In this document: piece by piece, positions 54,175 through 61,724 of the stretch
How the letters are laid out: the number at the start of each line of letters is the position of its first letter
How positions within the stretch are numbered: position 1 is the stretch's first letter
Assembly (NCBI GenBank): GCA_013099015.1
Contig: CP039998.1
Coordinates: 434,001-498,000, forward strand
Length of the DNA stretch: 64,000 bases
Source of the DNA: Candidatus Saccharibacteria bacterium oral taxon 488
GTDB taxonomy: Bacteria > Patescibacteriota > Saccharimonadia > Saccharimonadales > Saccharimonadaceae
Direction: 5' to 3'
The notes under the pieces: generated by a model
Database searches by the model: none
What the model was told of the DNA's origin: nothing
What the model saw: only the letters and a program-made list of their open reading frames with translations
Made by a program: the position numbers and the translations under genes

Positions 54175-55350
54175 ATGACGAAGCGAAAACTGGTTACAAC
54201 TAGCATAGCAACTCTAATCGTCATCGGCGGCTTGTCGCTTGGTGCACTGCACTTCTTGTCGCAGGTAAATAACGCCCCGCCCCAAGCGACAAAATACGCT
54301 GACCGAACTACGTCGCCGACTGGCTCATCTGGCTCATTGAGTACCGATAGTCGCTCTCACTCTGATACCAACTCCACGAACGATAATCAGCAACCAAGCA
54401 AGCCCAACCAAAACACTGACAATAAGCCGACGCCAGCTGAGCACAATTGGGTAACGCAGACGATGCGCCAGAATCAAGCCCAGACCACAAATCAACAGCC
54501 CGAACGTCGCGACCCTCATGGCTCAACTGAGCAGACTAATCAACTGCCGCACAACAACTCATCAAACAATAACTCTAGCAATAAGAGGCGCAAGCGTAGC
54601 GTTCCAAGCCAGCCTCAGCCATCAAAGCCCAGCGGCCCGGCGAACCACGACCGAAACCAGGCGGCAATTGATGGCTGGCAGATTGATTATTTTGAAGGCT
54701 TTGACTCGTCGATCAAGCAAACTAAATGGGTGCAGTACGGCTGGGGCGATCCAGCGGTTGGCCACGGCTGTATGGGCGTGATGTCACAACGCAATTCGTT
54801 CACTCGAGACGGCAAACTGGTAATTCGTACTCAGTACGAGAACGGCCAGTGGAGTACTGGTGGCGCCAGCTCAGGTGATGTATTCACCGCCTCACGCAGT
54901 CGCTGGGAAGTTCGTGCCAAGTTCCCGAAAGCCAAAGGTGTCGGCTACGCATTCCTTCTCTGGCCAAAGGACGAAGGCTGGCCGCCAGAGATTGATTTCG
55001 CTGAGGGGCGCGTCAATGGTCCTCGTGTTGAGGCAACGTACCACTGGGATCCGGACAACAAGCAAAAGCAAGTATCCCTTGATAATCATGATATGAGCGG
55101 CTGGCACACATACGGCGTTATTGTCGAGAAGGATCATATCATTTTTACGCTAGACGGCAAAGAATGGGGTCGTATCAATCATCCGAATGTCACTGATAAG
55201 CAGATGTTCCTCGGTGTGCAGGCTGGAGCAATGAACCCAAATGGTATTAATAAGCATACCGAGACCGTTGACGGCGGCGTACCTAATCCACTCACGCCAG
55301 CCGTATCCGATATTGAAATTGACTATGTAGCGCATTACGTGCGGAAATAG
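54175..55350 (+). CDS. Membrane-anchored GH16 beta-glucanase
   Basis: 392 residues from MTKRKLVTTSIATLIVIGGL; TACAAT lies 6 bases before the ATG. An N-terminal helix (about residues 8-29) anchors or exports it; a ~130-residue Asn/Gln/Ser/Thr/Pro-rich linker follows; the catalytic domain runs from about residue 166. The GH16 motif EXDXXE is EIDFAE (E272, D274, E277), in WPPEIDFAEGRV. Family members cleave beta-1,3 or beta-1,3-1,4 glucans, galactans or similar. The predicted outside location and disordered linker suggest attack on external polysaccharide or host wall glucan; the exact substrate is unknown. Confidence 0.9.
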   Translation: MTKRKLVTTSIATLIVIGGLSLGALHFLSQVNNAPPQATKYADRTTSPTGSSGSLSTDSRSHSDTNSTNDNQQPSKPNQNTDNKPTPAEHNWVTQTMRQNQAQTTNQQPERRDPHGSTEQTNQLPHNNSSNNNSSNKRRKRSVPSQPQPSKPSGPANHDRNQAAIDGWQIDYFEGFDSSIKQTKWVQYGWGDPAVGHGCMGVMSQRNSFTRDGKLVIRTQYENGQWSTGGASSGDVFTASRSRWEVRAKFPKAKGVGYAFLLWPKDEGWPPEIDFAEGRVNGPRVEATYHWDPDNKQKQVSLDNHDMSGWHTYGVIVEKDHIIFTLDGKEWGRINHPNVTDKQMFLGVQAGAMNPNGINKHTETVDGGVPNPLTPAVSDIEIDYVAHYVRK

Positions 55351-55354
55351 CGGC

Positions 55355-55383
55355 TTGCCAGATAACGGCAACTTTAGTACAAT
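55355..55383 (+). promoter_or_regulatory. tRNA-Phe promoter
   Basis: TTGCCA (55355-55360), 17 bases, TACAAT (55378-55383), 16 bases before the tRNA. It begins five bases after the GH16 stop. Confidence 0.7.
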
Positions 55384-55399
55384 GAGATAGCAAGTTTGT

Positions 55400-55475
55400 G
55401 GCTCTTTAGCTCAGTTGGTAGAGCAGAGGCCTGAAGAGCCTTGTGTCCCCAGTTCGAGTCTGGGAGGAGCCACCA
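55400..55475 (+). tRNA. tRNA-Phe(GAA)
   Basis: 76 bases with encoded CCA. Acceptor GGCTCTT / GGAGCC, D arm with GG, anticodon stem AGGCC-type around CTGAAGA (anticodon GAA), T arm CAGTTCGAGTCTG. Confidence 0.95.
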
Positions 55476-55479
55476 AACA

Positions 55480-55508
55480 TTGCATTTTATTCGCGGCTTT
55501 GTTACAAT
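55480..55508 (+). promoter_or_regulatory. tRNA-Gly(GCC) promoter
   Basis: TTGCAT (55480-55485), 17 bases, TACAAT (55503-55508), 16 bases before the tRNA, the same geometry as the tRNA-Phe promoter. Confidence 0.7.
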
Positions 55509-55524
55509 AAACCGTGAACCACAT

Positions 55525-55600
55525 GCGGGTATAGCTCAGTTGTTAGAGCGCTTCCTTGCCATGGAAGAGGCCAGGAGTTAGAGTCTCCTTACCCGCACCA
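55525..55600 (+). tRNA. tRNA-Gly(GCC) with swapped 19-56 tertiary pair
   Basis: 76 bases with encoded CCA. All four stems pair fully: GCGGGTA/TACCCGC, GCTC/GAGC, CTTCC/GGAAG with loop TTGCCAT (anticodon GCC), AGGAG/CTCCT. The D-loop is AGTTGTTA (usual AGTTGGTA, so G19 is T) and the T-loop is TTAGAGT (usual TTCGAGT, so C56 is A). The tertiary pair G19-C56 has become U19-A56. This looks like a compensated change and not a decayed gene. Confidence 0.92.
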
Positions 55601-55602
55601 TG

Positions 55603-55636
55603 AAAGACTTTTCAAGCTCTGAAAGGTCTTTTTTGT
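55603..55636 (+). terminator. Terminator after tRNA-Gly(GCC)
   Basis: Stem AAAGACTTTTCA / TGAAAGGTCTTT (one G-U pair) and a T6 tail, three bases after the tRNA. Confidence 0.85.
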
Positions 55637-55793
55637 TTATAGCCAATCTGTAAAGTACGCTGCAGCCCTCTCCAGGGCAAACTCCATGAATCGAGCCTTG
55701 TCTTGCTTATTTATATCTTCTAATTATATATTTATACCCAGAGGATATTCTTTTTAGTCTGGCAAACTAGAAGTCTCTAGTGGAGAAATATAC

Positions 55794-56774
55794 TTAACGC
55801 TCATTCAATAGCGAACGAAATCCATTGGCTATCGTATTGGCATGCGTATTATAAAGGAAGTGGCTGCCACCTAAAACCGTAACGAACGATTCGTTGGGGC
55901 GTGGTAATTGTGCGATATGTATTTCTTTCCATTTGGGAAACAGCTCTTGTGACTGGTTCGACAAGTAAAATCTAACGGGTATATCAGAGGGGAATTTGGA
56001 GGTTGCACTTAAGCCACCACTATCGCTATCAGACCGCACTGTCTCATCAAGTACCGCGCTACTCGTAAAGTTGCGGTTCATAAGTTTGTTAGCTAATAAT
56101 CGCTCCTCGTCAGTATAAGTTCGTCCCGTCATCTCGGAAATAGCATTCGGGTTTATGGCCAGATAGGCGCGAATTAAACCCGCTCCGCCAGCAAACCGCA
56201 ACAAGCCAGTCGTTATTGACGAAGCTGCCTGTTGTTTCTGCAAATCTGATGGCATAGACTTTAGCTGCTCAGGCACCGAAGTATCTATACCGACAACCGC
56301 TTCAACTTCATTAGTATGTGTCAAGGAATACTTCAATGCGTATAAACCAGAGACTGAGTGGGCTATTATAGAATATTTCTTATACCCCAACTTCGAGATA
56401 GTCTGATGGATCTCGGATACGATATTATCAGTGGAGCGAGGTTTTGTCGTATCGTCACTTAGTCCATAGCCAAATCCCTCATACACGACTACAGTAAAAT
56501 CTTTTTTGAGATTATCAACAAGTTGCTTAAATTCAAGTGCTGGAGCGGGGACGCCAAGACCAGGCAGCAGCACGACAACTTTTTTAGCATTACCCTGAAT
56601 GTCAACGTGCACTCTCCCGCCATCAATCTGCACATATTGACCGTACGAGTCTTTGATTCCATTGTATTCAACTCCGCTCAAAACAATGTTTATCAAAGCG
56701 AGGATTAGCAAGATAGTAGCTAAACCGCCGAATATCCATAGGAGAACTTTAATTATCTTAGTTTTATGCTTCAC
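55794..56774 (-). CDS. Membrane-anchored alpha/beta hydrolase
   Basis: 326 residues read from a GTG at 56774 (V/M KHKTKIIKVLLWIFGGLATI); the longer frame with an ATG at 56840 is rejected, because TATAAT (56781-56786) lies exactly 6 bases before the GTG, the same geometry as the leaderless genes. One N-terminal membrane helix (about residues 9-32) is followed by an exported or anchored hydrolase domain: oxyanion region LLPGLGVPAPALEF, nucleophile elbow AHSVSG, and GFGYGLSDDTTKPRS. The His is in GGSHFLY near the end. The substrate is unknown. Confidence 0.85.
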   Translation of the reverse strand: MKHKTKIIKVLLWIFGGLATILLILALINIVLSGVEYNGIKDSYGQYVQIDGGRVHVDIQGNAKKVVVLLPGLGVPAPALEFKQLVDNLKKDFTVVVYEGFGYGLSDDTTKPRSTDNIVSEIHQTISKLGYKKYSIIAHSVSGLYALKYSLTHTNEVEAVVGIDTSVPEQLKSMPSDLQKQQAASSITTGLLRFAGGAGLIRAYLAINPNAISEMTGRTYTDEERLLANKLMNRNFTSSAVLDETVRSDSDSGGLSATSKFPSDIPVRFYLSNQSQELFPKWKEIHIAQLPRPNESFVTVLGGSHFLYNTHANTIANGFRSLLNER

Positions 56775-56879
56775 GGGGTAATTATAGCATTTCAACCAGG
56801 CTATGTGAATAGATTGTATTAATAACACCATACCCATCACTCATTTGCCCAAATCCCCCATCTCGCTTATACTTAAATC

Positions 56880-58472
56880 ATGAAAACTTGGCAAGATGTT
56901 GCTTCTTTGTATCAGATTTATCCGCGTAGTTTTCGAGATACTAGTGGCGATGGCATTGGTGATTTGAATGGCATTGCCGAAAAGCTGGATTATTTGGCGT
57001 GGCTGAGGGTTGACGCGATTTGGATTTCGCCGTTTTTCGTCTCGCCGCTGACTGATTTTGGCTATGATATTGCTGACTATCGGAAAATTGATCCGACATT
57101 TGGCGAGCTGGATGATTTTCGGGCGCTGCTAGAAAAAGCCCATATCCTAGACATTAAAGTTATGATTGATCTCGTTCCCTGCCATACATCTGATCAGCAT
57201 CCGTGGTTTCAGGAAGCACGGTCATCGCGGGACAATCCCAAGCGTGATTATTATGTCTGGCGCGACGGGCGGGATGGCAATGAGCCAAATAATTGGCGCA
57301 GTCTGTCGGGTGGCAGTTCATGGGAGTTTGATGAGCAGACCAATCAATTTTATCTCCATTCGTTCCTGAAAACACAGCCGGATTTGAATTGGGATAATCC
57401 TGCGGTTCGCGATGAGATGAAAAACGTGGTGCGATTTTGGTTTGATATGGGCGTAGATGGCATGCGAGTTGACGCGATTTGGGGTATTTCTAAAGATCCG
57501 GAGTTTGGCAATGATTCGCCAAATCCTGATTTTCACGGCGATCCTGAAGCCTACGGCGCATTCATTCACGACCACTGTAAAATGGGGCCGCATTTTCAAG
57601 AATATCTGCATGAACTGGCGTCGGTTTGTGATGAATATGATGATAAGCAGATGGTGTTTGAATTTTATCCGGACGAAAAGCTGGGCGATATTTACCAGCA
57701 GTACCACCAGGTGCTGACGACCCACCCGAAAGCGTCGGCATTTTTCATGGAGTACCGCCAGGACGAGTGGCACGCGGAGCATACTGGACAGAAGATTGAG
57801 AATTATCTGCAGGCGGCAGATTCAGCCAAGCCGTTTTTCTGCGTCGGCAATCACGATCAGCCGCGCATTGCCTCGCGACTCGGGACAGAGCGAGCACGGG
57901 CCTTGCATTTTCTCAACCTGCTCACGCCGGGCGTTAGCGTGATGTACTATGGTGACGAGATTGGCATGACGAATGGCGAGCTGACTGCTGAGGATATTCA
58001 GGATAATTTTAGTCCCGCCAATTCCACCATCGACAGCCGTGACCTGGAGCGCACGCCGATGCAATGGGATGATACGCGGTTTGCTGGATTCTCAAGCACG
58101 AAGCCGTGGCTACCCGTTCACGCCAATATGGCCAAAACCAACGTCCTAGCACAAGCCATGCACCCTGACTCACTCCTACATCTGCACCGACGGCTGCTTC
58201 ACCTGCGGCGGAGTATGCCGATATTGCAGCACGGCACGCTTGAAGTGATCAACGCTGGTAATGGATTTGTCCTCGGTATCAAACGAGAGCTGGGCAGCGA
58301 GCGGGCTTATATTTATATTAACTTCGCTGATGCACCACAGCATTTTTTTATCCCAGAACATACCGAGATCATCGCCTCAACCCACTCCTACTGCTCTACC
58401 ATCGATAATAATCAGCAGCTAACAATTCAGAAATATTGTGGGGTTTTATTATTACCGCAGAATAATGGGTAG
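56880..58472 (+). CDS. Glycoside hydrolase family 13 (alpha-glucosidase-like)
   Basis: 530 residues. It starts MKTWQDVASLYQIYPRSFRD with TATACT (56868-56873) exactly 6 bases before the ATG. The four GH13 regions are present: DLVPCHTSD, GMRVDAI (nucleophile D198), FEFYPDE (acid/base E261) and VGNHDQPRI (D326). Region I reads DLVPCH where GH13 almost always has N before the His. It lacks a signal peptide, so it is cytoplasmic, and probably belongs to the oligo-1,6-glucosidase/trehalose-related subfamilies (SPFFVSPLTDFGYDIADY). The choice between alpha-glucosidase, trehalose synthase and others cannot be made from sequence alone. Confidence 0.9.
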   Translation: MKTWQDVASLYQIYPRSFRDTSGDGIGDLNGIAEKLDYLAWLRVDAIWISPFFVSPLTDFGYDIADYRKIDPTFGELDDFRALLEKAHILDIKVMIDLVPCHTSDQHPWFQEARSSRDNPKRDYYVWRDGRDGNEPNNWRSLSGGSSWEFDEQTNQFYLHSFLKTQPDLNWDNPAVRDEMKNVVRFWFDMGVDGMRVDAIWGISKDPEFGNDSPNPDFHGDPEAYGAFIHDHCKMGPHFQEYLHELASVCDEYDDKQMVFEFYPDEKLGDIYQQYHQVLTTHPKASAFFMEYRQDEWHAEHTGQKIENYLQAADSAKPFFCVGNHDQPRIASRLGTERARALHFLNLLTPGVSVMYYGDEIGMTNGELTAEDIQDNFSPANSTIDSRDLERTPMQWDDTRFAGFSSTKPWLPVHANMAKTNVLAQAMHPDSLLHLHRRLLHLRRSMPILQHGTLEVINAGNGFVLGIKRELGSERAYIYINFADAPQHFFIPEHTEIIASTHSYCSTIDNNQQLTIQKYCGVLLLPQNNG

Positions 58473-58548
58473 CTATTGCTTATGTCTTTACAGTTTGAGT
58501 ATACTGTTCTACAATATCTGCAAGTTTAGTTAATAACGAAGGGTAACT

Positions 58549-59205
58549 ATGGCTACAGACTTCCAAGAAAAAGCTTGTGAAAAGGCTTTACGTGAGTATC
58601 GTAAAAAATATTTAACAAAGAAAGAAAACCTCAATGCTGATGAGTCAACGGCACGCCTGATGGTCAATAGCCTGCTCAGTGTGGTGCTTGGATATACTCT
58701 CATTGACGAGATTAAAACAGAACATATGATTCGTGGTACATATGTTGACTACGTTGTGCAGCTAAATAAGAAAATTCATTTTATTGTTGAAGCAAAGGCC
58801 ACCTCTATTGACCTCAATGAGCGCCACCTCAAACAGGCTGTTGACTATGCCTCAAACGAAGGCGTTGATTGGGTGATCTTAACTAATGGTCGCTGCGTCG
58901 AGCTTCACCGTGTTATCTTTGAAAAGCCGATTCGCTCACAGCGTATTTTTGCCTATGACTTAACCAATTTATCAACAATTAGAACTGCAGCAAAGCACCT
59001 AGTGAATCTCACCAAGAAATCTGTGCTCAGAGGTGATTTGGATAAATACTGGAAGCGTTTTGATGCGCTAACCGAAGACAACATGAGAAAGGCTATTAAG
59101 TCACCCGATGTTATTCGTAGCTTGAGACTGTTCATTAAGAAAAAGTCGACTATCAACTTTACCGATGCCGAGGTTGCCAAAGCGATTGACAAACTAATCA
59201 GTTAA
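58549..59205 (+). CDS. Stand-alone PD-(D/E)XK restriction-like protein (HSDR_N_2 type)
   Basis: 218 residues. The nuclease core shows D67 in GTYVDYVVQL and E81-A-K83 in FIVEAKA, the PD-(D/E)XK pattern found in type I restriction R-subunit N-terminal domains. No helicase, methylase or specificity gene accompanies it. The C-terminal half is helical (KAIKSPDVIRSLRLFIKKKS). AAGGG precedes the ATG. Perhaps it is a defence, DNA-repair or mobile-element-derived nuclease; whether it is active is unknown. Confidence 0.8.
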   Translation: MATDFQEKACEKALREYRKKYLTKKENLNADESTARLMVNSLLSVVLGYTLIDEIKTEHMIRGTYVDYVVQLNKKIHFIVEAKATSIDLNERHLKQAVDYASNEGVDWVILTNGRCVELHRVIFEKPIRSQRIFAYDLTNLSTIRTAAKHLVNLTKKSVLRGDLDKYWKRFDALTEDNMRKAIKSPDVIRSLRLFIKKKSTINFTDAEVAKAIDKLIS

Positions 59206-59255
59206 TTACCGTGCTTCACCAAGGCTAGACCTGTCACCCCGCCAGTAATCCCCTG

Positions 59256-59789
59256 CTAGTACAGCTGTGCCCACGATGCAACATATCTATTAAGTCCATT
59301 CGGGCCGAGCCGCCCTGCACCGATACACTTCAACCTCAACTGCTGACCCAAACCATTGACCGCAAAGAACGCCGTTGGATCAGGACCACGCAGCACTCGT
59401 ACCGCCCCCTTAATTGGCCGATCATTTAACTCAGCCTTACCAGCCACCGACACCCAGCCGATATAGAATAGCAACTTGTCAAGCTCATCACCACTACCCT
59501 CAAACCGAGGTCGCAGCACCCCATATTCATCCCAGCCGCCAGCAACTGGCGCCTGAAATAGTGGCCCTGGTTTTTGGCCTTTGGCTCCTGGCAGGATAAG
59601 TACTTTCTTCGGATCAACAGCATCCGGGTCAACTTCGTGACATGACCATGGGCTAGAGTGATTAATATCATACGCACGCCCTCCAGCCGCCAGTAGCCGC
59701 AGTGGCGATATCGCTACGTCCCCCATTCGTTTTAATAGACCGTATGGGAGTGGCCGCAGCGGTGATTCACTATCAAATTGTTCTTTCAT
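59256..59789 (-). CDS. Unknown protein, paralogue of the next gene
   Basis: 177 residues from MKEQFDSESPLRPLPYGLLK, after a strong AGGAGGAGG site. It shares with the neighbouring gene the pattern (L/P)LP...KM(G/A)DVA..PL...GG.R, (S/T)xPW.C..D.D, FxAP..GW..Y.VLR, IGWV and a C-terminal GP...FFAV. No known family, signal or membrane segment. The shared W-rich pattern suggests a small conserved domain. It is the last gene of the recG unit. Confidence 0.6.
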   Translation of the reverse strand: MKEQFDSESPLRPLPYGLLKRMGDVAISPLRLLAAGGRAYDINHSSPWSCHEVDPDAVDPKKVLILPGAKGQKPGPLFQAPVAGGWDEYGVLRPRFEGSGDELDKLLFYIGWVSVAGKAELNDRPIKGAVRVLRGPDPTAFFAVNGLGQQLRLKCIGAGRLGPNGLNRYVASWAQLY

Positions 59790-59852
59790 ACTCGCCTCCT
59801 CCTTATAATAATCGTACCTTTGGATAGTTATTATCACCGAGCACGCCAGTGT

Positions 59853-60362
59853 CTATAATATCCAGTCGATCTGCGTTCCGTCAGGATGTACCGCAAAAAA
59901 CTCTGTCTCTAGGCGTGCTGGACCACTCAACATTCGCACGTATTGATCATCGATTGGTAGACGATGGACTATTGACTGCTTTACCTGACCACTCCCACGT
60001 TCACGCACTACCCAGCCAATATGGAATGGCGGCTTAGCCCGCAGCACGCAATAATGCCGCCAGCCAACGAGCCCTGGCGCATGAAAAAGAAATGAAAAGC
60101 GGCCCGGTAGTAGCTCGTCTGTCTCACCATTCGTCGTCACCGTCAGCGCTGGGTCTATCAGCGACAGATCAATATCACGCTGGCAATGCCACGGGTGGGT
60201 CTCCTGCATACTGTCTCGGCGAAAACCGCCCAACATAAACATCAGCGGCCGCATTGCTACGTCCGCCATTTTCGTCCATAACGGTAGGGGTTCAGGGCGA
60301 AGAGCCGAGTGATTGTGTTCGTCTCGCCGTTTCTCCATCATCACCTCGCCAGCGTCAGCCAC
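59853..60362 (-). CDS. Unknown protein, paralogue of the previous gene
   Basis: 169 residues. A GTG start at 60362 overlaps the rsmD stop and has AAGGAG at the right distance. Shared segments are KMADVAMRPLMFMLGGFRRD, HPWHCQRDIDLSLIDPALTV, FLFHAPGLVGWRHYCVLRA, FHIGWVVRERGSG and LSGPARLETEFFAVHPDGT. The two genes are tandem copies that have diverged strongly. No family recognised. Confidence 0.6.
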   Translation of the reverse strand: MADAGEVMMEKRRDEHNHSALRPEPLPLWTKMADVAMRPLMFMLGGFRRDSMQETHPWHCQRDIDLSLIDPALTVTTNGETDELLPGRFSFLFHAPGLVGWRHYCVLRAKPPFHIGWVVRERGSGQVKQSIVHRLPIDDQYVRMLSGPARLETEFFAVHPDGTQIDWIL

Positions 60363-60906
60363 TTATCTCCTTACGGAAGTAAGTGAGGTGCGCACCCCCA
60401 TAACTACGATTGTCCACCACAACAATTCCGTTTTGAATTGGCACCTCACCTATTCCTGAGTGTGATAATACCATATGTCCACCCGGTTTGAGAAGCCCCA
60501 TCAGTCGCAAAACTGTGGAAAACTGAGGGTTGTGATATGGGGGATCGGCAAAAATGATATCAAACTTCTCTGTTACGCTCATGCTTTCCAGCCAATTTGA
60601 TATCGTTGTTTTTATTACAATAGCGTTTTCGCTGGCGCCCACGGTGCTAATATTTTCGGCAATGACACGCTGCGCAACTCGATCTCGTTCCACGAAAACT
60701 ACTGACTCAGCACCGCGACTGAGCGCCTCCAGGCCAATCGCGCCAGAGCCGGCAAAAGCGTCCAAAACCCGCGCACCGCGGACTGTTTCGCCCAGTGAAT
60801 TGAACATCGCCGAACGGACTCGCTCGCCCATGGGATGCGTCGTCGAGCCTGGCGGCGCCTGGACGAATCGTCCGCCAAATTCCCCAGCGATAAGCTTAAC
60901 GCGCAC
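60355..60906 (-). CDS. rsmD: 16S rRNA (guanine966-N2)-methyltransferase
   Basis: 183 residues from the GTG at 60906 (MRVKLIAGEFGGRFVQAPPG), preferred to an in-frame ATG upstream because GAGGAG precedes it and it lies just beyond the overlapping gene's end. The SAM site is RVLDAFAGSGAIGLEALSRG and the NPPY-type motif is IIFADPPYH. This is the RsmD family, methylating 16S rRNA G966. It overlaps both neighbouring genes. Confidence 0.9.
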   Translation of the reverse strand: MRVKLIAGEFGGRFVQAPPGSTTHPMGERVRSAMFNSLGETVRGARVLDAFAGSGAIGLEALSRGAESVVFVERDRVAQRVIAENISTVGASENAIVIKTTISNWLESMSVTEKFDIIFADPPYHNPQFSTVLRLMGLLKPGGHMVLSHSGIGEVPIQNGIVVVDNRSYGGAHLTYFRKEISG

Positions 60907-61714
60907 GCTGCTCCTCAGCCAGCCACACCGCACTCAGCCAGCCTAGTACCACCGCACGAATGATCAGCGGCATCAGTTGACGATTGGTCTGCCGCGCCAG
61001 CTCCGTCGTCCAGCCAGTCTTGGCGAACTTTTCATACATGGCCATATCCGCCACCTCGTGAACGCAGCCGAGATAGAATGCCCGAAAGCCCGCCTGGCGT
61101 ACCTCCTCAATGTCGTGCTGCTGCGGGAGGCCGGCGGCAAACCGTTGGTAGGCCACTACGCTGGCGACACCCGCCTCAAACGCCAGATGCATAGTCATCA
61201 CACCCTTTGCGCCCCAAAACTCCCAGTTATTGCGCAGGGTTTTGAGCACCGTTTCGCCCGGCATGAGGCTCTTTTTGATCAGCGAATTACGGGTCTCCAT
61301 ACCCTCACCGCGCAGCTGAGCCAATTTCTCCTCCAGTGGAAAATGATGTGGTGGCGTTAACCCATCAGTGATCGCGTGCGCCATCCATGCTGCCTCAAAT
61401 GCTGCTCGCTCACAGTTATCAGCACTCAGCGCCGCTGCCAGATTAGTGATGTGTTGCTCAACCATCTCGAGGAGCGCCACGTCATTCGGATCGTGCGGGT
61501 CAATGAAGTGCCACGGCTCATCAACAGCCGGACTTTTCCGTTTGATACCATCGGGGCCATTATTACCCTCGAAATGCAAAATCTGTCTGCTTGACGGAAA
61601 GTTGCACCATGACGGCAACAGCTGCACGATGTGCCGCCGCGCGACCCGATCAATTTTTTGATGAACACCCATCAGATTGCCTGACTTGGTGTGAAATGTG
61701 GTTCCTGAATACAT
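60896..61714 (-). CDS. Histidine-rich protein, possibly zinc-dependent phospholipase C/nuclease-like
   Basis: 272 residues. Several conserved-looking His/Asp motifs occur in helices: VHQKIDRVARRHIVQLLPSW, DEPWHFIDPHDPND, AAWMAHAITDGLTPPHHFPL and LGCVHEVADMAMYEKF. This pattern resembles zinc-dependent phospholipase C / S1-P1-type all-helical enzymes, but the match is only by motif style. No clear signal peptide is seen, although the C-terminus is hydrophobic (LIIRAVVLGWLSAVWLAEE). It lies between recG and rsmD in one transcript. Confidence 0.55.
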   Translation of the reverse strand: MYSGTTFHTKSGNLMGVHQKIDRVARRHIVQLLPSWCNFPSSRQILHFEGNNGPDGIKRKSPAVDEPWHFIDPHDPNDVALLEMVEQHITNLAAALSADNCERAAFEAAWMAHAITDGLTPPHHFPLEEKLAQLRGEGMETRNSLIKKSLMPGETVLKTLRNNWEFWGAKGVMTMHLAFEAGVASVVAYQRFAAGLPQQHDIEEVRQAGFRAFYLGCVHEVADMAMYEKFAKTGWTTELARQTNRQLMPLIIRAVVLGWLSAVWLAEEQRAR

Positions 61715-61724
61715 ACTTATCTCT

